Source of the DNA: Clostridiales bacterium
GTDB lineage: Bacteria > Bacillota > Clostridia > Lachnospirales > Lachnospiraceae
Reading direction: 5' to 3'
Length of the DNA stretch: 64,000 nucleotides
Assembly: GCA_018376135.1 (NCBI GenBank)
Contig: JAHABX010000003.1
Coordinates: 1-64,000, forward strand
Both the position numbers and the translations under genes were made by a program. Numbering within the stretch: the stretch's first letter is position 1; each line of letters starts with the position of its first letter. The notes under the pieces were generated by a model, which was given only the letters and a program-made list of their open reading frames with translations, was not told where the DNA came from and did not search any database. Below, piece by piece: positions 34,484-43,604 of this stretch.

Positions 34484-34666
34484 TTAGATTTCTTCTACTT
34501 TTACCAGATGTCTTACGTGCCAGATCATACCACGAACTGCCTCATTATCCGGCATCTCAACGGTCTTGTTGAGCTTTTTAAGACCAAGCGCTTCTACGGT
34601 AGCTTTCTGCTTTGGAACAGCTCCGATAGGAGATTTTACTAATGTGATTTTTAATTTCTCTGCCAT
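34484..34666 (-). CDS. rpmD: Ribosomal protein L30
   Basis: The 60-residue bacterial L30 has the KITLVKSPIGAVPKQKATV opening and ends with the short VRHLVKVEEI. It sits between rpsE and rplO, 13 bases after rpsE. Confidence 0.97.
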   Translation of the reverse strand: MAEKLKITLVKSPIGAVPKQKATVEALGLKKLNKTVEMPDNEAVRGMIWHVRHLVKVEEI

Positions 34667-34679
34667 TTGATTCTCCTCC

Positions 34680-35189
34680 TTATGCCATGATCTCGTCTAC
34701 AGATTTACCACGCTTCTTAGCAACTTCCTCAGGAGAAGTTACAGTGGAAAGCCCTTCGATTGTTGCCATTACCACATTCTGCTTATTGTTGGAACCCAGA
34801 GACTTGGTACGGATATTCTTGATACCTGCAAGCTCTAATACGGCACGTGCCGGACCGCCTGCGATAACACCGGTACCTTCCGGAGCTTTCTTCAGTAATA
34901 CAGAAGAGCTTCCGAATTTACCCAGGTTGTCGTGCGGAATACTATTGTTGTTATCTAAAGCAACTGTTACCAGTTTCTTCACAGCATCTTCTTTGCCTTT
35001 GCGGATTGCTTCCGGAATTTCAGTGGCTTTTCCAAGACCAGCGCCTACGTGACCATTGCCGTCACCTACGACTACCAGAGCTGTGAAACGCATGCTGCGG
35101 CCGCCTTTAACGGTCTTGCTAACACGCTTAATTGACACTACTTTTTCAGTTAATTCAAACTGACTTGCATCAATAATCTCATGTCTCAT
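34680..35189 (-). CDS. rpsE: Ribosomal protein S5
   Basis: Full-length S5 (169 residues), important for decoding accuracy. The double-stranded RNA-binding N-terminal domain (VSIKRVSKTVKGGRSMRF) and the GVIAGGPARAVLELAGI signature are intact. Confidence 0.98.
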   Translation of the reverse strand: MRHEIIDASQFELTEKVVSIKRVSKTVKGGRSMRFTALVVVGDGNGHVGAGLGKATEIPEAIRKGKEDAVKKLVTVALDNNNSIPHDNLGKFGSSSVLLKKAPEGTGVIAGGPARAVLELAGIKNIRTKSLGSNNKQNVVMATIEGLSTVTSPEEVAKKRGKSVDEIMA

Positions 35190-35207
35190 GTCTTTTCTCC
35201 TCCTCTT

Positions 35208-35576
35208 TTAAAATTCCAGTCCAGCTTCGCGGGCTGCATCAGCAAGCGCTGCGATCTTACCCTGATAAATGAAACCGCCGCGGTCAAATACAACCTCTTT
35301 GATTCCCTTTTCCAGTGCTCTTTCAGCGATTACTTTTCCTAAATATGCTGCTGCATCAACGTTGTTGGTTTTCTCCAGCTCTGCCTTTACTTCCTTCTGA
35401 AGGGTAGAAGCAGATACCAGAGTATTTCCTACTGTATCGTCAATAATCTGAGCATACATATGATTATTACTTCTGAACACTGCCAGACGCGGTCTCTCAG
35501 CGGTTCCGCTGATATGATTACGTAATCTGTAATGTTTTTTAGCACGAACTTCAGTTCTTGATTTCTTACTAACCAT
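35208..35576 (-). CDS. rplR: Ribosomal protein L18
   Basis: Full-length L18 (122 residues), which binds 5S rRNA. RPRLAVFRSNNHMYAQIIDD and the VVFDRGGFIYQGKIAALADA end are typical. It follows rplF by 17 bases. Confidence 0.98.
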   Translation of the reverse strand: MVSKKSRTEVRAKKHYRLRNHISGTAERPRLAVFRSNNHMYAQIIDDTVGNTLVSASTLQKEVKAELEKTNNVDAAAYLGKVIAERALEKGIKEVVFDRGGFIYQGKIAALADAAREAGLEF

Positions 35577-35593
35577 CTTTACACTCTCCTTAA

Positions 35594-36133
35594 TTATTTC
35601 TTACCAGTCTTACCAACTTTACGTCTGATAACTTCGGTCTCATACTTGATTCCCTTGCCCTTATACGGCTCAGGTCTTCTCTTGTCACGAATCTCAGCTG
35701 CGTACTGTCCGACTCTCTCTTTGTCAATACCCTTAACAGTGATCTTGTTTCCGTCTACAACTGCTTCCAGTCCTTCCGGATCTTCCATCTCAACCGGATG
35801 AGAATATCCAAGGTTCAGGGTCAGCTTCTTTCCGGATTTGGAACAACGATAACCAACACCATTTACCTCCAGAACCTTCTCATAACCAGTGTGTACACCG
35901 GTTACCATGTTGGAGATCAGGGTTCTTGTCAAACCGTGTAAAGATTTCATTTTCTTTAAGTCATTTGGTCTTGTTACAACCACATGACCATCTTCTACTT
36001 TAATTGTCATTTCTGCAGGAAGCACTCTTTCCAGTGTTCCCTTAGGACCTTTTACGGTCACTTTGTTTCCCTCTGCAACTTCTACAGTTACACCTTCCGG
36101 GATAGCTACCGGTAATCTTCCGATACGGGACAT
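35594..36133 (-). CDS. rplF: Ribosomal protein L6
   Basis: Full-length L6 (179 residues) near the factor-binding site. MSRIGRLPVAIPEGV, GTLERVLP and the RRPEPYKGKGIKYETE signature are visible. The gap to rpsH is 83 bases and holds a hairpin. Confidence 0.98.
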   Translation of the reverse strand: MSRIGRLPVAIPEGVTVEVAEGNKVTVKGPKGTLERVLPAEMTIKVEDGHVVVTRPNDLKKMKSLHGLTRTLISNMVTGVHTGYEKVLEVNGVGYRCSKSGKKLTLNLGYSHPVEMEDPEGLEAVVDGNKITVKGIDKERVGQYAAEIRDKRRPEPYKGKGIKYETEVIRRKVGKTGKK

Positions 36134-36161
36134 AGTTAAATCCTCCTTACTTAGATTTTCG

Positions 36162-36182
36162 GAAGGGACTCCTGGTCCCTTC
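36162..36182 (-). promoter_or_regulatory. Small hairpin between rpsH and rplF
   Basis: GAAGGGAC and GTCCCTTC form a perfect eight-pair stem around five bases. No T-run follows, so processing or translational control is more likely than termination. Confidence 0.45.
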
Positions 36183-36216
36183 TGTTTTCAGTACATATGA
36201 GTATGCTGCTTTCGGC

Positions 36217-36618
36217 CTACCAAACGAATGCCAGAACTTCTCCGCCTACGTTCAGCTCTCTTGCCTTCTTGTCGGTCATGATGCCCTTGTTTGTGGAAAC
36301 AATAGCAATACCAAGTCCGCCAAGAACCTTCGGCATATTGTCTTTGCTTGCGTATACACGTAAGCCTGGTTTGGAAATTCTCTTCAGACCGGCAATGATC
36401 TTGTCGTTCTTGTCTTTTCCATATTTTAAAGTGATACGGATATCTTTGAAGTTTCCGTTATCTACTAAATCATACTTTGCGATATATCCTTCGTCAACCA
36501 GGATGTCAGCGATTGCCAGCTTCATCTTGGATACAGGAACATCTACGGTATCATGCTTTGCAGTGTTTGCATTACGGATTCTTGTAAGCATATCTGCGAT
36601 TGGATCGTTCGTTGTCAT
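36217..36618 (-). CDS. rpsH: Ribosomal protein S8
   Basis: Full-length S8 (133 residues), a central-domain 16S rRNA binder and, in E. coli, the spc-operon repressor. DPIADMLTRIRNANTAKHD and the STNKGIMTDKKARELNVGGE end are conserved. Confidence 0.98.
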   Translation of the reverse strand: MTTNDPIADMLTRIRNANTAKHDTVDVPVSKMKLAIADILVDEGYIAKYDLVDNGNFKDIRITLKYGKDKNDKIIAGLKRISKPGLRVYASKDNMPKVLGGLGIAIVSTNKGIMTDKKARELNVGGEVLAFVW

Positions 36619-36650
36619 GTTTTTACTCCTTTCTGTAAGCTGCTGTCAGT

Positions 36651-36836
36651 CTACCAGCTTGCTTTCTTCACACCCGGAATCTGACCTGCATAAGCCAGCT
36701 CACGGAAGCAAATTCTGCAGATTCCATATTTTCTCAGGTAAGCATGTGGACGACCACAAATTCTGCAACGACTGTATTCTCTGGTAGAGAATTTCTGTTT
36801 GCGCTGCTGTTTAATTTTCATCGATGTCTTAGCCAT
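36651..36836 (-). CDS. rpsZ: Ribosomal protein S14, zinc-binding type Z
   Basis: The 61-residue short S14 has four cysteines (CRICGRPHAY and CRICFREL), the zinc-binding form. It lies between rplE and rpsH. The zinc-independent long paralogue is not in this window. Confidence 0.97.
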   Translation of the reverse strand: MAKTSMKIKQQRKQKFSTREYSRCRICGRPHAYLRKYGICRICFRELAYAGQIPGVKKASW

Positions 36837-36850
36837 GAAATTCCCTCCTA

Positions 36851-37390
36851 TTATTTCGCAAATGGCATATTGAATAAGCTTAACAGATAACGAGCTTCCT
36901 CGTCTGTCTTAGCGGTAGTAACGAAGATGATATCCATACCTCTTACCTTGTCCACCTTATCATATTCAATTTCCGGGAAAATCAACTGTTCTTTGATACC
37001 GAGTGCATAATTTCCTCTGCCGTCAAATGCGTTCGGGTTTACGCCTCTGAAGTCACGCACACGCGGTAAAGCCAGGTTTACCAGACGGTCAACGAATTCA
37101 TACATCTTCTCACCACGAAGAGTAACCTTGCATCCGATTGCCATGCCTTCACGGATTTTGAAGTTTGCTACAGAATTTTTTGCTCTGGTAAGAACTACTT
37201 TCTGTCCTGCAATTGTCTCCAGATCCTTGACTGCGGAATCCAATACTTTCGCATTCTCTTTCGCTTCACCAACGCCCATATTGATGACAACTTTGTCGAG
37301 CTTTGGTACTTCCATTACATTTTTATATCCAAATTTTTTGATCATAGCTTCTACGATCTCATTTTTGTACTGTTCACTGAGTCTACTCAA
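36851..37390 (-). CDS. rplE: Ribosomal protein L5
   Basis: Full-length L5 (179 residues), which binds 5S rRNA and P-site tRNA. DKVVINMGVGEAKENAKVLD and the ALPRVRDFRGVNPNAFDGRG loop are conserved. The frame extends to 37414, but the AGAGGAGG box lies ten bases before a TTG at 37390, which gives the standard length. Confidence 0.97.
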   Translation of the reverse strand: MSRLSEQYKNEIVEAMIKKFGYKNVMEVPKLDKVVINMGVGEAKENAKVLDSAVKDLETIAGQKVVLTRAKNSVANFKIREGMAIGCKVTLRGEKMYEFVDRLVNLALPRVRDFRGVNPNAFDGRGNYALGIKEQLIFPEIEYDKVDKVRGMDIIFVTTAKTDEEARYLLSLFNMPFAK

Positions 37391-37416
37391 CTTTCCAAGA
37401 CCTCCTCTCTCCAAAA

Positions 37417-37728
37417 TTAATCGATCACTTTACCGGTTGCCTTTGCAACACGGACTTTCTTGTCTCCATCCATTTTGTATCCGATTCTGGAAACTTTTCC
37501 ATCACTTACATACATTACGTTGGAAGCGTCGATCGGGCCTTCCTGATGAACAATTCCGCCCTGCTGATTCGCCGGTGACGGTTTTGTATGCTTCGTAATC
37601 ATGTTTACGCCTTCCACCAGAACCGTGTTGTTCTTGTGGTTTACTGCGATAACCTTGCCTTCGCTGCCTTTGTCAGTACCGGCAATGACTTTAACGGTGT
37701 CGCCTTTTTTAATTTTCATCATAGACAT
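37417..37728 (-). CDS. rplX: Ribosomal protein L24
   Basis: The 103-residue assembly-initiator protein has the KOW motif MKIKKGDTVKVIAGTDKGSE and VNMITKHTKPS. It lies between rplN and rplE. Confidence 0.98.
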   Translation of the reverse strand: MSMMKIKKGDTVKVIAGTDKGSEGKVIAVNHKNNTVLVEGVNMITKHTKPSPANQQGGIVHQEGPIDASNVMYVSDGKVSRIGYKMDGDKKVRVAKATGKVID

Positions 37729-37741
37729 ATTCCGATACCTC

Positions 37742-38110
37742 CTATAATACTTCCGGAGCGAGGGATACGATCTTCATGAACTGTTTCTCACGAAGCTCTC
37801 TTGCTACCGGTCCAAAGATACGGGTTCCTCTTGGGTTTTTATCATCTTTGATGATGACTGCAGCATTCTCATCGAATCTGATATAGGAACCGTCTTTACG
37901 ACGAGCACCCTTTACAGTACGAACAACAACTGCTTTTACTACATCACCTTTCTTCACAACACCGCCTGGTGTTGCATCTTTAACGCTGGCAACGATCACA
38001 TCGCCGATGTTTGCATATCTTCTGGTTGAGCCGCCCATAACGCGGATGCAGAGTAATTCTTTTGCACCGGTGTTATCAGCAACCTTAAGTCTTGTTTCCT
38101 GCTGTACCAT
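37742..38110 (-). CDS. rplN: Ribosomal protein L14
   Basis: Full-length L14 (122 residues) at the intersubunit face. MVQQETRLKVADNTGAKELL and the C-terminal FMKIVSLAPEVL are typical. Confidence 0.98.
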   Translation of the reverse strand: MVQQETRLKVADNTGAKELLCIRVMGGSTRRYANIGDVIVASVKDATPGGVVKKGDVVKAVVVRTVKGARRKDGSYIRFDENAAVIIKDDKNPRGTRIFGPVARELREKQFMKIVSLAPEVL

Positions 38111-38122
38111 TGCGGCATCCTC

Positions 38123-38377
38123 CTATCTGGCTTTCTCAATGATGCTGACCAGTCTCCATCTCTTATCCTTGGACAGTGGTCTGGTTTCCATAACTTTTAC
38201 GGTATCACCGATTCCGCACTCGTTATTCTCATCATGAGCTTTTAATTTATAAGTTTTCTTAACGATCTTTCCGTAGAGTGGATGTTTTACATGGTCTTCT
38301 ACAGCAACCACGATTGTCTTATCCATCTTGTCGCTAACGACTTTACCAATACGTGTTTTTCTTAAATTTCTTTCCAC
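38123..38377 (-). CDS. rpsQ: Ribosomal protein S17
   Basis: The 84-residue S17 begins MERNLRKTRIGKVVSDKMDK. It initiates at a GTG at 38377, placed nine bases after AAAGGAG. A TTG at 38398 lies upstream of that same box and is not the start. Confidence 0.97.
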   Translation of the reverse strand: MERNLRKTRIGKVVSDKMDKTIVVAVEDHVKHPLYGKIVKKTYKLKAHDENNECGIGDTVKVMETRPLSKDKRWRLVSIIEKAR

Positions 38378-38416
38378 GATCTTAATCTCCTTTCTCAAAC
38401 TGATATCACAAGATTT

Positions 38417-38617
38417 TTATGCGTTCTTCTCAGCGATAACAGTCTGAATCCGGGCGATGTTCTTGCGAACCTCTTTGATTCTTGCAGTGTTATCTAACTG
38501 GTTGGTTGCGTTCTGGAATCTCAGGTTGAAAAGTTCCTTTTTAGCAGCTACTAATTCTGTATTTAATTCTGCAGCTGATTTTGCCTTTAAATCTTCTACA
38601 TACTTATTAATTTTCAC
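38417..38617 (-). CDS. rpmC: Ribosomal protein L29
   Basis: The 66-residue L29 lies at the peptide exit. The GTG at 38617 gives MKINKYVEDLKAKSAAEL; an earlier GTG at 38626 would add three residues. Its start overlaps the end of rplP by eleven bases, so the ribosome-binding site is inside rplP. Confidence 0.96.
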   Translation of the reverse strand: MKINKYVEDLKAKSAAELNTELVAAKKELFNLRFQNATNQLDNTARIKEVRKNIARIQTVIAEKNA

Positions 38618-39044
38618 TGTTATCACCGCCTTCTAAGTCTGCACGAGAAACGACTTTACATTTGCAGGGTAACTTATGAGTAGCGAGACGTAATGCTTCT
38701 CTTGCAACCTCTTCGGATACTCCGGAGATCTCGAACATTACACGTCCTGGTTTAACAACTGCTACCCAGTATTCCAGCGTTCCTTTACCGGAACCCATAC
38801 GTGTTTCAGCTGGTTTGCTAGTTACAGGTTTATCTGGGAAAATTTTAATCCAAACTTTACCACCACGTTTGATATAACGGGTCATAGCAATACGGGCTGC
38901 CTCGATCTGATTAGATCTGATCCAGCATGGCTCTACAGCGACAATACCGTATTCACCATTCGTAATCTTATTACCTCTTAACGCCTTACCAGTCATAGAA
39001 CCGCGGAACTGTTTACGACGTTTTACTCTCTTTGGCATTAACAT
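38607..39044 (-). CDS. rplP: Ribosomal protein L16
   Basis: Full-length L16 (145 residues) near the A site. MLMPKRVKRRKQFRGSMTG and KPAETRMGSGKG are conserved. It overlaps the rpsC stop by one base and rpmC by eleven. Confidence 0.98.
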   Translation of the reverse strand: MLMPKRVKRRKQFRGSMTGKALRGNKITNGEYGIVAVEPCWIRSNQIEAARIAMTRYIKRGGKVWIKIFPDKPVTSKPAETRMGSGKGTLEYWVAVVKPGRVMFEISGVSEEVAREALRLATHKLPCKCKVVSRADLEGGDNSEN

Positions 39045-39700
39045 TATTTATCGCTCCCTTCCTTTGCTGCCTTTGTTGGAAGAACCTCGCCTTTGTAGAT
39101 CCATACCTTAACGCCGATCTTGCCGTAGGTAGTATCTGCTTCAGCGAAACCATAGTCAATATCTGCTCTTAAAGTATGCAGCGGAATCGTACCCTCGGAA
39201 TAGGTCTCGGTACGAGCCATATCTGCACCGCCCAGACGTCCGGAGCAGCAAGCCTTGATACCCTTTGCGCCGGATTTCATCGCTCTGCCCATGCAGGACT
39301 TCATTGCACGACGGAAGGAGATACGGTTCTCCAGCTGCTGTGCGATGTTCTCTGCAACAAGCTGTGCCTCACGATCTGGTCTCTTTACTTCTTTGATATC
39401 AACTACCACTTTCTTAGCGGTAAATTTCTGTAATTCAGCTCTTACCTTCTCGATCTCTGCTCCGCCCTTACCGATGATCATACCCGGTTTTGCAGTAGAG
39501 ATGATAATCTTTACGCGATCAGAGGTTCTTTCGATCTCAATCTTAGAAACACCTGCGCTGTATAATTTTTTCTTCAGGAACTTTCTGATCTGATAATCTT
39601 CAACTAAGCAGTCTGCGAAATCAGCTTCAGCGTACCATTTGGAATCCCAGTCTTTAATAACACCGACTCTAAGGCCGTGTGGGTTAACTTTCTGTCCCAT
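39044..39700 (-). CDS. rpsC: Ribosomal protein S3
   Basis: Full-length S3 (218 residues) at the mRNA entry. The KH domain motif GMIIGKGGAEIEKV and RTETYSEGTIPLHTLRADID are intact. The stop overlaps the rplP start (TAATG). Confidence 0.98.
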   Translation of the reverse strand: MGQKVNPHGLRVGVIKDWDSKWYAEADFADCLVEDYQIRKFLKKKLYSAGVSKIEIERTSDRVKIIISTAKPGMIIGKGGAEIEKVRAELQKFTAKKVVVDIKEVKRPDREAQLVAENIAQQLENRISFRRAMKSCMGRAMKSGAKGIKACCSGRLGGADMARTETYSEGTIPLHTLRADIDYGFAEADTTYGKIGVKVWIYKGEVLPTKAAKEGSDK

Positions 39701-39711
39701 GATTGCCCTCC

Positions 39712-40101
39712 TTATTTCTTCTCATCAAGCACGATTGTGATGTGGCTCATTTTCTTCTCGATACGATAAGCGCGGCCCTGTGCTCTCGGTCTGATTCTCT
39801 TCATGGTCGGTCCTTTATCTGCGTAGCACTCTGCAACATAAAGATTCTCAGCGTTCATTCCGTTGTTGTTCTCCGCATTAGCGATCGCGGATTTTAATAA
39901 TTTCTCTATTAATGTAGAAGCATATCTCGGATTGTAAGCAACAATACCAAGTGCTGTCTGTACATCTTTACCTCTGATGGCATCTAAAACAAAGCATGCT
40001 TTCTGGACAGAGACACGTGCGTAAGATAACTTCGCAGATGGTCTGGTATCCTTCTGAGCATTTCTTTCTCTCTTAATCTGACTTCTGGATCCTTTTGCCA
40101 T
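39712..40101 (-). CDS. rplV: Ribosomal protein L22
   Basis: Full-length L22 (129 residues), lining the exit tunnel. The conserved GPTMKRIRPRAQGRAYRI beta-hairpin region, a macrolide-resistance hotspot in other species, looks normal. Confidence 0.98.
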   Translation of the reverse strand: MAKGSRSQIKRERNAQKDTRPSAKLSYARVSVQKACFVLDAIRGKDVQTALGIVAYNPRYASTLIEKLLKSAIANAENNNGMNAENLYVAECYADKGPTMKRIRPRAQGRAYRIEKKMSHITIVLDEKK

Positions 40102-40131
40102 TAGATGAAACCTCCTTCCAAAAATTGACTG

Positions 40132-40410
40132 TTAACGTCTGGATTTCTTCTCGTCCTTACCGTGACCTCTGTAGGTTCTGGTCGGTACGAATTCTCCAAG
40201 TTTGTGTCCTACCATATCCTCGGTAACATATACCGGCACATGTTTTCTTCCATCATGAACTGCAATTGTATGGGAAACCATCTGCGGGAAAATGGTGGAG
40301 CGGCGGGACCAGGTCTTGATAACCGTCTTCTGTCCGCTTGCGTTCATTGCGTCTACTTTCTTCAGTAAGCTAGCATCTGCAAATGGTCCTTTTTTTAATG
40401 AACGAGCCAT
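40132..40410 (-). CDS. rpsS: Ribosomal protein S19
   Basis: Full-length S19 (92 residues) of the 30S head. MARSLKKGPFADASLLKKV and KLGEFVPTRTYRGH are conserved. It lies between rplB and rplV. Confidence 0.98.
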   Translation of the reverse strand: MARSLKKGPFADASLLKKVDAMNASGQKTVIKTWSRRSTIFPQMVSHTIAVHDGRKHVPVYVTEDMVGHKLGEFVPTRTYRGHGKDEKKSRR

Positions 40411-40429
40411 TGGTGAAACCTCCTCTTAA

Positions 40430-41272
40430 TTATTTAAATGTTCTACCGTCTCTTCTTCTAACGATCAGCTTATTGGACTTCTTGTTTTTCTTTCTTGTCT
40501 TCAGACCAAGTGCTGGTTTACCCCAAGGCGTGCATGGACCCGGACGACCGATACCAGTCTTTCCTTCACCACCACCGTGCGGATGATCGTTCGGGTTCAT
40601 AACAGAACCACGGACAGTAGGTCTGATACCCATGTGACGCTTACGACCTGCTTTACCGATGTTGATCAGGTTGTGCTCGCCGTTGCCTACAACACCTACG
40701 GTTGCGCGGCAGTTGATCGGTACCATTCTCATTTCACCAGATGGCATTCTCAAGGTTGCATATTTGCCTTCCTTAGCCATCAGCTGTGCGCTGTTGCCTG
40801 CAGAACGAACTAACTGTCCGCCTTTGCCTGCATATAACTCTACGTTATGAACCATTGTACCAACCGGGATGTTCACCAGCGGCAGGCAGTTTCCTACTCT
40901 GACCTCTGCTTCCGGTCCGTTCATAACGGTCATACCATCTTTCAGTCCCTGCGGTGCAAGGATGTATGCTTTCTCACCGTCTGCGTAACAGATCAGTGCG
41001 ATGTTAGCGGTTCTGTTCGGATCGTACTCGATTCCGATAACCGTTGCCGGGATACCATCTTTTCTTCTCTTGAAGTCGATGATTCTATATTTTCTTCTGG
41101 ATCCGCCTCCGCGGTGTCTTACAGTGATTTTACCCTGGGCATTACGTCCGGCGTTCTTCTTTAAAGAAGTAGTCAGGGATTTCTCCGGAGCACTCTTGGT
41201 GATCTCTGCGAAATCATATCCGGACATATTTCTTCTGGAAGGTGTATATGGGCGGTAAGTTTTGATTCCCAT
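40430..41272 (-). CDS. rplB: Ribosomal protein L2
   Basis: Full-length L2 (280 residues), needed for subunit association and peptidyl transfer. MGIKTYRPYTPSRRNMSGYD and the GVVMNPNDHPHGGGEG-type motif (RGSVMNPNDHPHGGGEGK), with the key histidine, are visible. Confidence 0.98.
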   Translation of the reverse strand: MGIKTYRPYTPSRRNMSGYDFAEITKSAPEKSLTTSLKKNAGRNAQGKITVRHRGGGSRRKYRIIDFKRRKDGIPATVIGIEYDPNRTANIALICYADGEKAYILAPQGLKDGMTVMNGPEAEVRVGNCLPLVNIPVGTMVHNVELYAGKGGQLVRSAGNSAQLMAKEGKYATLRMPSGEMRMVPINCRATVGVVGNGEHNLINIGKAGRKRHMGIRPTVRGSVMNPNDHPHGGGEGKTGIGRPGPCTPWGKPALGLKTRKKNKKSNKLIVRRRDGRTFK

Positions 41273-41344
41273 TACTTTATCTCCTTTCGATTCTACGTTT
41301 TGTCATCATGCTCGTAGAGAGCATATAGTGTTAAGCAATCCGAT

Positions 41345-41644
41345 TTACAGACCCTCGAAGATCTCGATGTCCTTGCTGTCAGCAGTAAGCTGTACGATTG
41401 CTTTCTTGGTCTTAGCAGTCTTTCCAACAACCATTCCGCGTCTCTTGTTCTTGCCGTCTGCATTCATGGTGTTTACGCTCTTTACCTTTGTTCCTGCGAA
41501 CATTTTCTCAACTGCTTCCTTCACCTGAGCTTTGGTTGCTTCTGTATGAACCAGGAAAGTATATTTCTTTTCGCCCATAGCAGCCATGCTCTTCTCGGTG
41601 ATAACCGGTTTGAGGATTACATCATAGTATTTAATATCAGCCAT
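41345..41644 (-). CDS. rplW: Ribosomal protein L23
   Basis: The 99-residue L23 is at the tunnel exit and docks trigger factor and SRP. YDVILKPVITEKSMAAMGEK and RRGMVVGKTAKTKKA are typical. Its start overlaps the rplD stop by one base. Confidence 0.97.
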   Translation of the reverse strand: MADIKYYDVILKPVITEKSMAAMGEKKYTFLVHTEATKAQVKEAVEKMFAGTKVKSVNTMNADGKNKRRGMVVGKTAKTKKAIVQLTADSKDIEIFEGL

Positions 41645-42264
41645 TACGCATATACCTCCTCGATGGTTGCAACAGCAGCTTTCGTAACGATTACAGTGTT
41701 GTATTTCAGAATATCATATACGTTGATGGTATTCGTTAAAGCTGTCTGAACGTTTTCAATGTTTCTTGCAGACTTTACAACATTCTCATCATTCTCATTC
41801 AGAACAACTAATGCCTTGGATACTTTCAGTGCATCCAGAACTGCCTGCATCTTTTTGGTCTTGATCTCATCAAATTTCAGCTCGTCAAGAACGATGAACT
41901 TGTTCTCCTTAACTCTGCTGGTCAGTGCGGATTTGAGAGCCAGTCTCTTTTCCTTCTTGTTTAACTTGATGGTGTAGTCTCTCGGTGTCGGAGCGAATAC
42001 TACGCCGCCGCCGGTCCACTGAGGAGCTCTTGTTGAACCCTGACGTGCATGTCCGGTTCCTTTCTGTCTCCACGGTTTTCTTCCACCGCCGGAAACTTCG
42101 GAACGGGTTTTTGCTTTCTGAGTTCCCTGTCTTTTATTTGCAAGCTGTGCTACGACTGCCATGTGTACCAGATGCTCGTTTACATCTACACCGAATACCG
42201 CATCGCTTAATTCCATCGTGCCAACTTCTTTGCCTTCCATATTATAAACAGATACGTTTGCCAT
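41644..42264 (-). CDS. rplD: Ribosomal protein L4
   Basis: Full-length L4 (206 residues). The tunnel-facing loop GGGRKPWRQKGTGHARQGS is conserved. In E. coli L4 represses the S10 operon through its leader; a structured leader is also present here upstream of rpsJ. Confidence 0.98.
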   Translation of the reverse strand: MANVSVYNMEGKEVGTMELSDAVFGVDVNEHLVHMAVVAQLANKRQGTQKAKTRSEVSGGGRKPWRQKGTGHARQGSTRAPQWTGGGVVFAPTPRDYTIKLNKKEKRLALKSALTSRVKENKFIVLDELKFDEIKTKKMQAVLDALKVSKALVVLNENDENVVKSARNIENVQTALTNTINVYDILKYNTVIVTKAAVATIEEVYA

Positions 42265-42292
42265 TTGTGTGTTCCTCCTTTCCCTTCAAACC

Positions 42293-42928
42293 TTACTTAC
42301 CAGATTTCACAGTCTCTTTGATAGTAACTAAAGCTTTCTTAGGTCCTGGTACTGCACCTTTTACTAACAGTAAGTTGTTCTCAGCATCAACCTTTACCAC
42401 TTCCAGATTCTGGATGGTGATCTGCTTGGAGCCCATGTGACCCGGCATTCCTTTTCCCTTGAATACCTTGCTCGGATCAGAACATGCACCGTTGGAACCC
42501 TGATGACGATGGAATTTGGAACCATGAGCCATCGGTCCTCTGTGCTGTCCAAGTCTCTTGATCGCACCCTGGAAGCCTTTTCCCTTGGAAACCGCAGTTG
42601 CATCGATCTTATCGCCGGCAGCGAAGATGTCTGCTTTGATCTCCTGTGCCACTGCATACTCAGCAGCGTTCTCTAATCTTAACTCTCTGACAAATTTCTT
42701 ATAAGCAACGCCAGCTTTGTCAAAGTGTCCTTTCTGAGGTTTGTTCACCAGTTTTTCTCTGGTATCAACGAAGCCTACCTGTACTGCATTGTATCCATCG
42801 TTCTCAGTGGTTTTTACCTGAGTAACAACACATGGACCAGCCTGTAATACAGTAACCGGAGTTAAGATACCGTCTTCGTTGAAGATCTGAGTCATTCCGA
42901 CTTTTGTTGCTAAAATAGCTTTCTTCAT
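42293..42928 (-). CDS. rplC: Ribosomal protein L3
   Basis: Full-length L3 (211 residues) near the peptidyl-transferase centre. KKAILATKVGMTQIFNEDG and the GKGFQGAIKRLGQHRGPMAHGS loop are intact. It lies between rpsJ and rplD. Confidence 0.98.
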   Translation of the reverse strand: MKKAILATKVGMTQIFNEDGILTPVTVLQAGPCVVTQVKTTENDGYNAVQVGFVDTREKLVNKPQKGHFDKAGVAYKKFVRELRLENAAEYAVAQEIKADIFAAGDKIDATAVSKGKGFQGAIKRLGQHRGPMAHGSKFHRHQGSNGACSDPSKVFKGKGMPGHMGSKQITIQNLEVVKVDAENNLLLVKGAVPGPKKALVTIKETVKSGK

Positions 42929-42991
42929 TCTTTTTGCCTCCTGTTTTCTCTACAGCGGAATGCGTGAGCGCATTCATTCTAGCCGCAGGAC

Positions 42992-43309
42992 TTATTTGTT
43001 TTTCATTTTAATATCAACATACACACCAGCAGGCATCTCCAGGCGGGACAGAGCGTCAACCGTCTTCTGCGTCGGTGCGATGATATCAATCAGTCTCTTG
43101 TGAGTTCTCTGCTCGAACTGCTCTCTGGAATCTTTGTACTTGTGTACGGCACGGATGATGGTAACTACTTCCTTCTTGGTTGGAAGCGGTACCGGTCCGC
43201 TGACCTGTGATCCCGTTTTCTTCACCGTTTCGATGATTTTCTTTGCGGATGCATCAACCAGCTGATGATCATACGCCTTCATTGTGATTCTCATTACTTG
43301 ACTTGCCAT
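42992..43309 (-). CDS. rpsJ: Ribosomal protein S10
   Basis: Full-length S10 (105 residues), first gene of the S10 operon. S10 is also NusE in antitermination. VSGPVPLPTKKEVVTIIRA and HKRLIDIIAPTQKTVDAL are conserved. Confidence 0.98.
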   Translation of the reverse strand: MASQVMRITMKAYDHQLVDASAKKIIETVKKTGSQVSGPVPLPTKKEVVTIIRAVHKYKDSREQFEQRTHKRLIDIIAPTQKTVDALSRLEMPAGVYVDIKMKNK

Positions 43310-43540
43310 AAAAAAAGTCGCCTCCTTATTCGTACTATTAACTACCAGTACGACAAGCGGTGACTGTACACTTTCCCGTGTGTATCATGGAGATACTCAC
43401 ACGTCGTTTCCTTCATCTGTGAAGGACCTCTTAACTTGTACAGTGACTTGTCGCCAGTTTGCTAACTTGACATTCGCTCCACGGAAAACCCACGCCTTTG
43501 GCGCGGCAACCTCACGCTTCATCGCTATCATGTCACAACA
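43310..43540 (-). promoter_or_regulatory. Branched 5' leader of the S10 operon
   Basis: The leader is about 230 bases. An outer stem joins 43351-43369 with 43438-43453 (CGACAAG...GACTGTAC against GTACAGTGACTTGTCG, with small bulges). It encloses two hairpins, CGTGTG/CACACG at 43376-43403 and CCTTCA/TGAAGG at 43410-43425. This looks like an r-protein autoregulatory leader, but no named Rfam family was matched. Confidence 0.65.
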
Positions 43541-43546
43541 TTGACC

Positions 43547-43575
43547 AGTATATAGGAAAATACCGCAGTTTGCAA
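43547..43575 (-). promoter_or_regulatory. Promoter of the S10-spc operon
   Basis: TTGCAA and TATACT are separated by 17 bases on the minus strand. It follows directly after the terminator of the signal-peptidase-like gene. Confidence 0.85.
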
Positions 43576-43604
43576 GACTTTTTTGCAAATCCTGCGAAAT
43601 TTTT

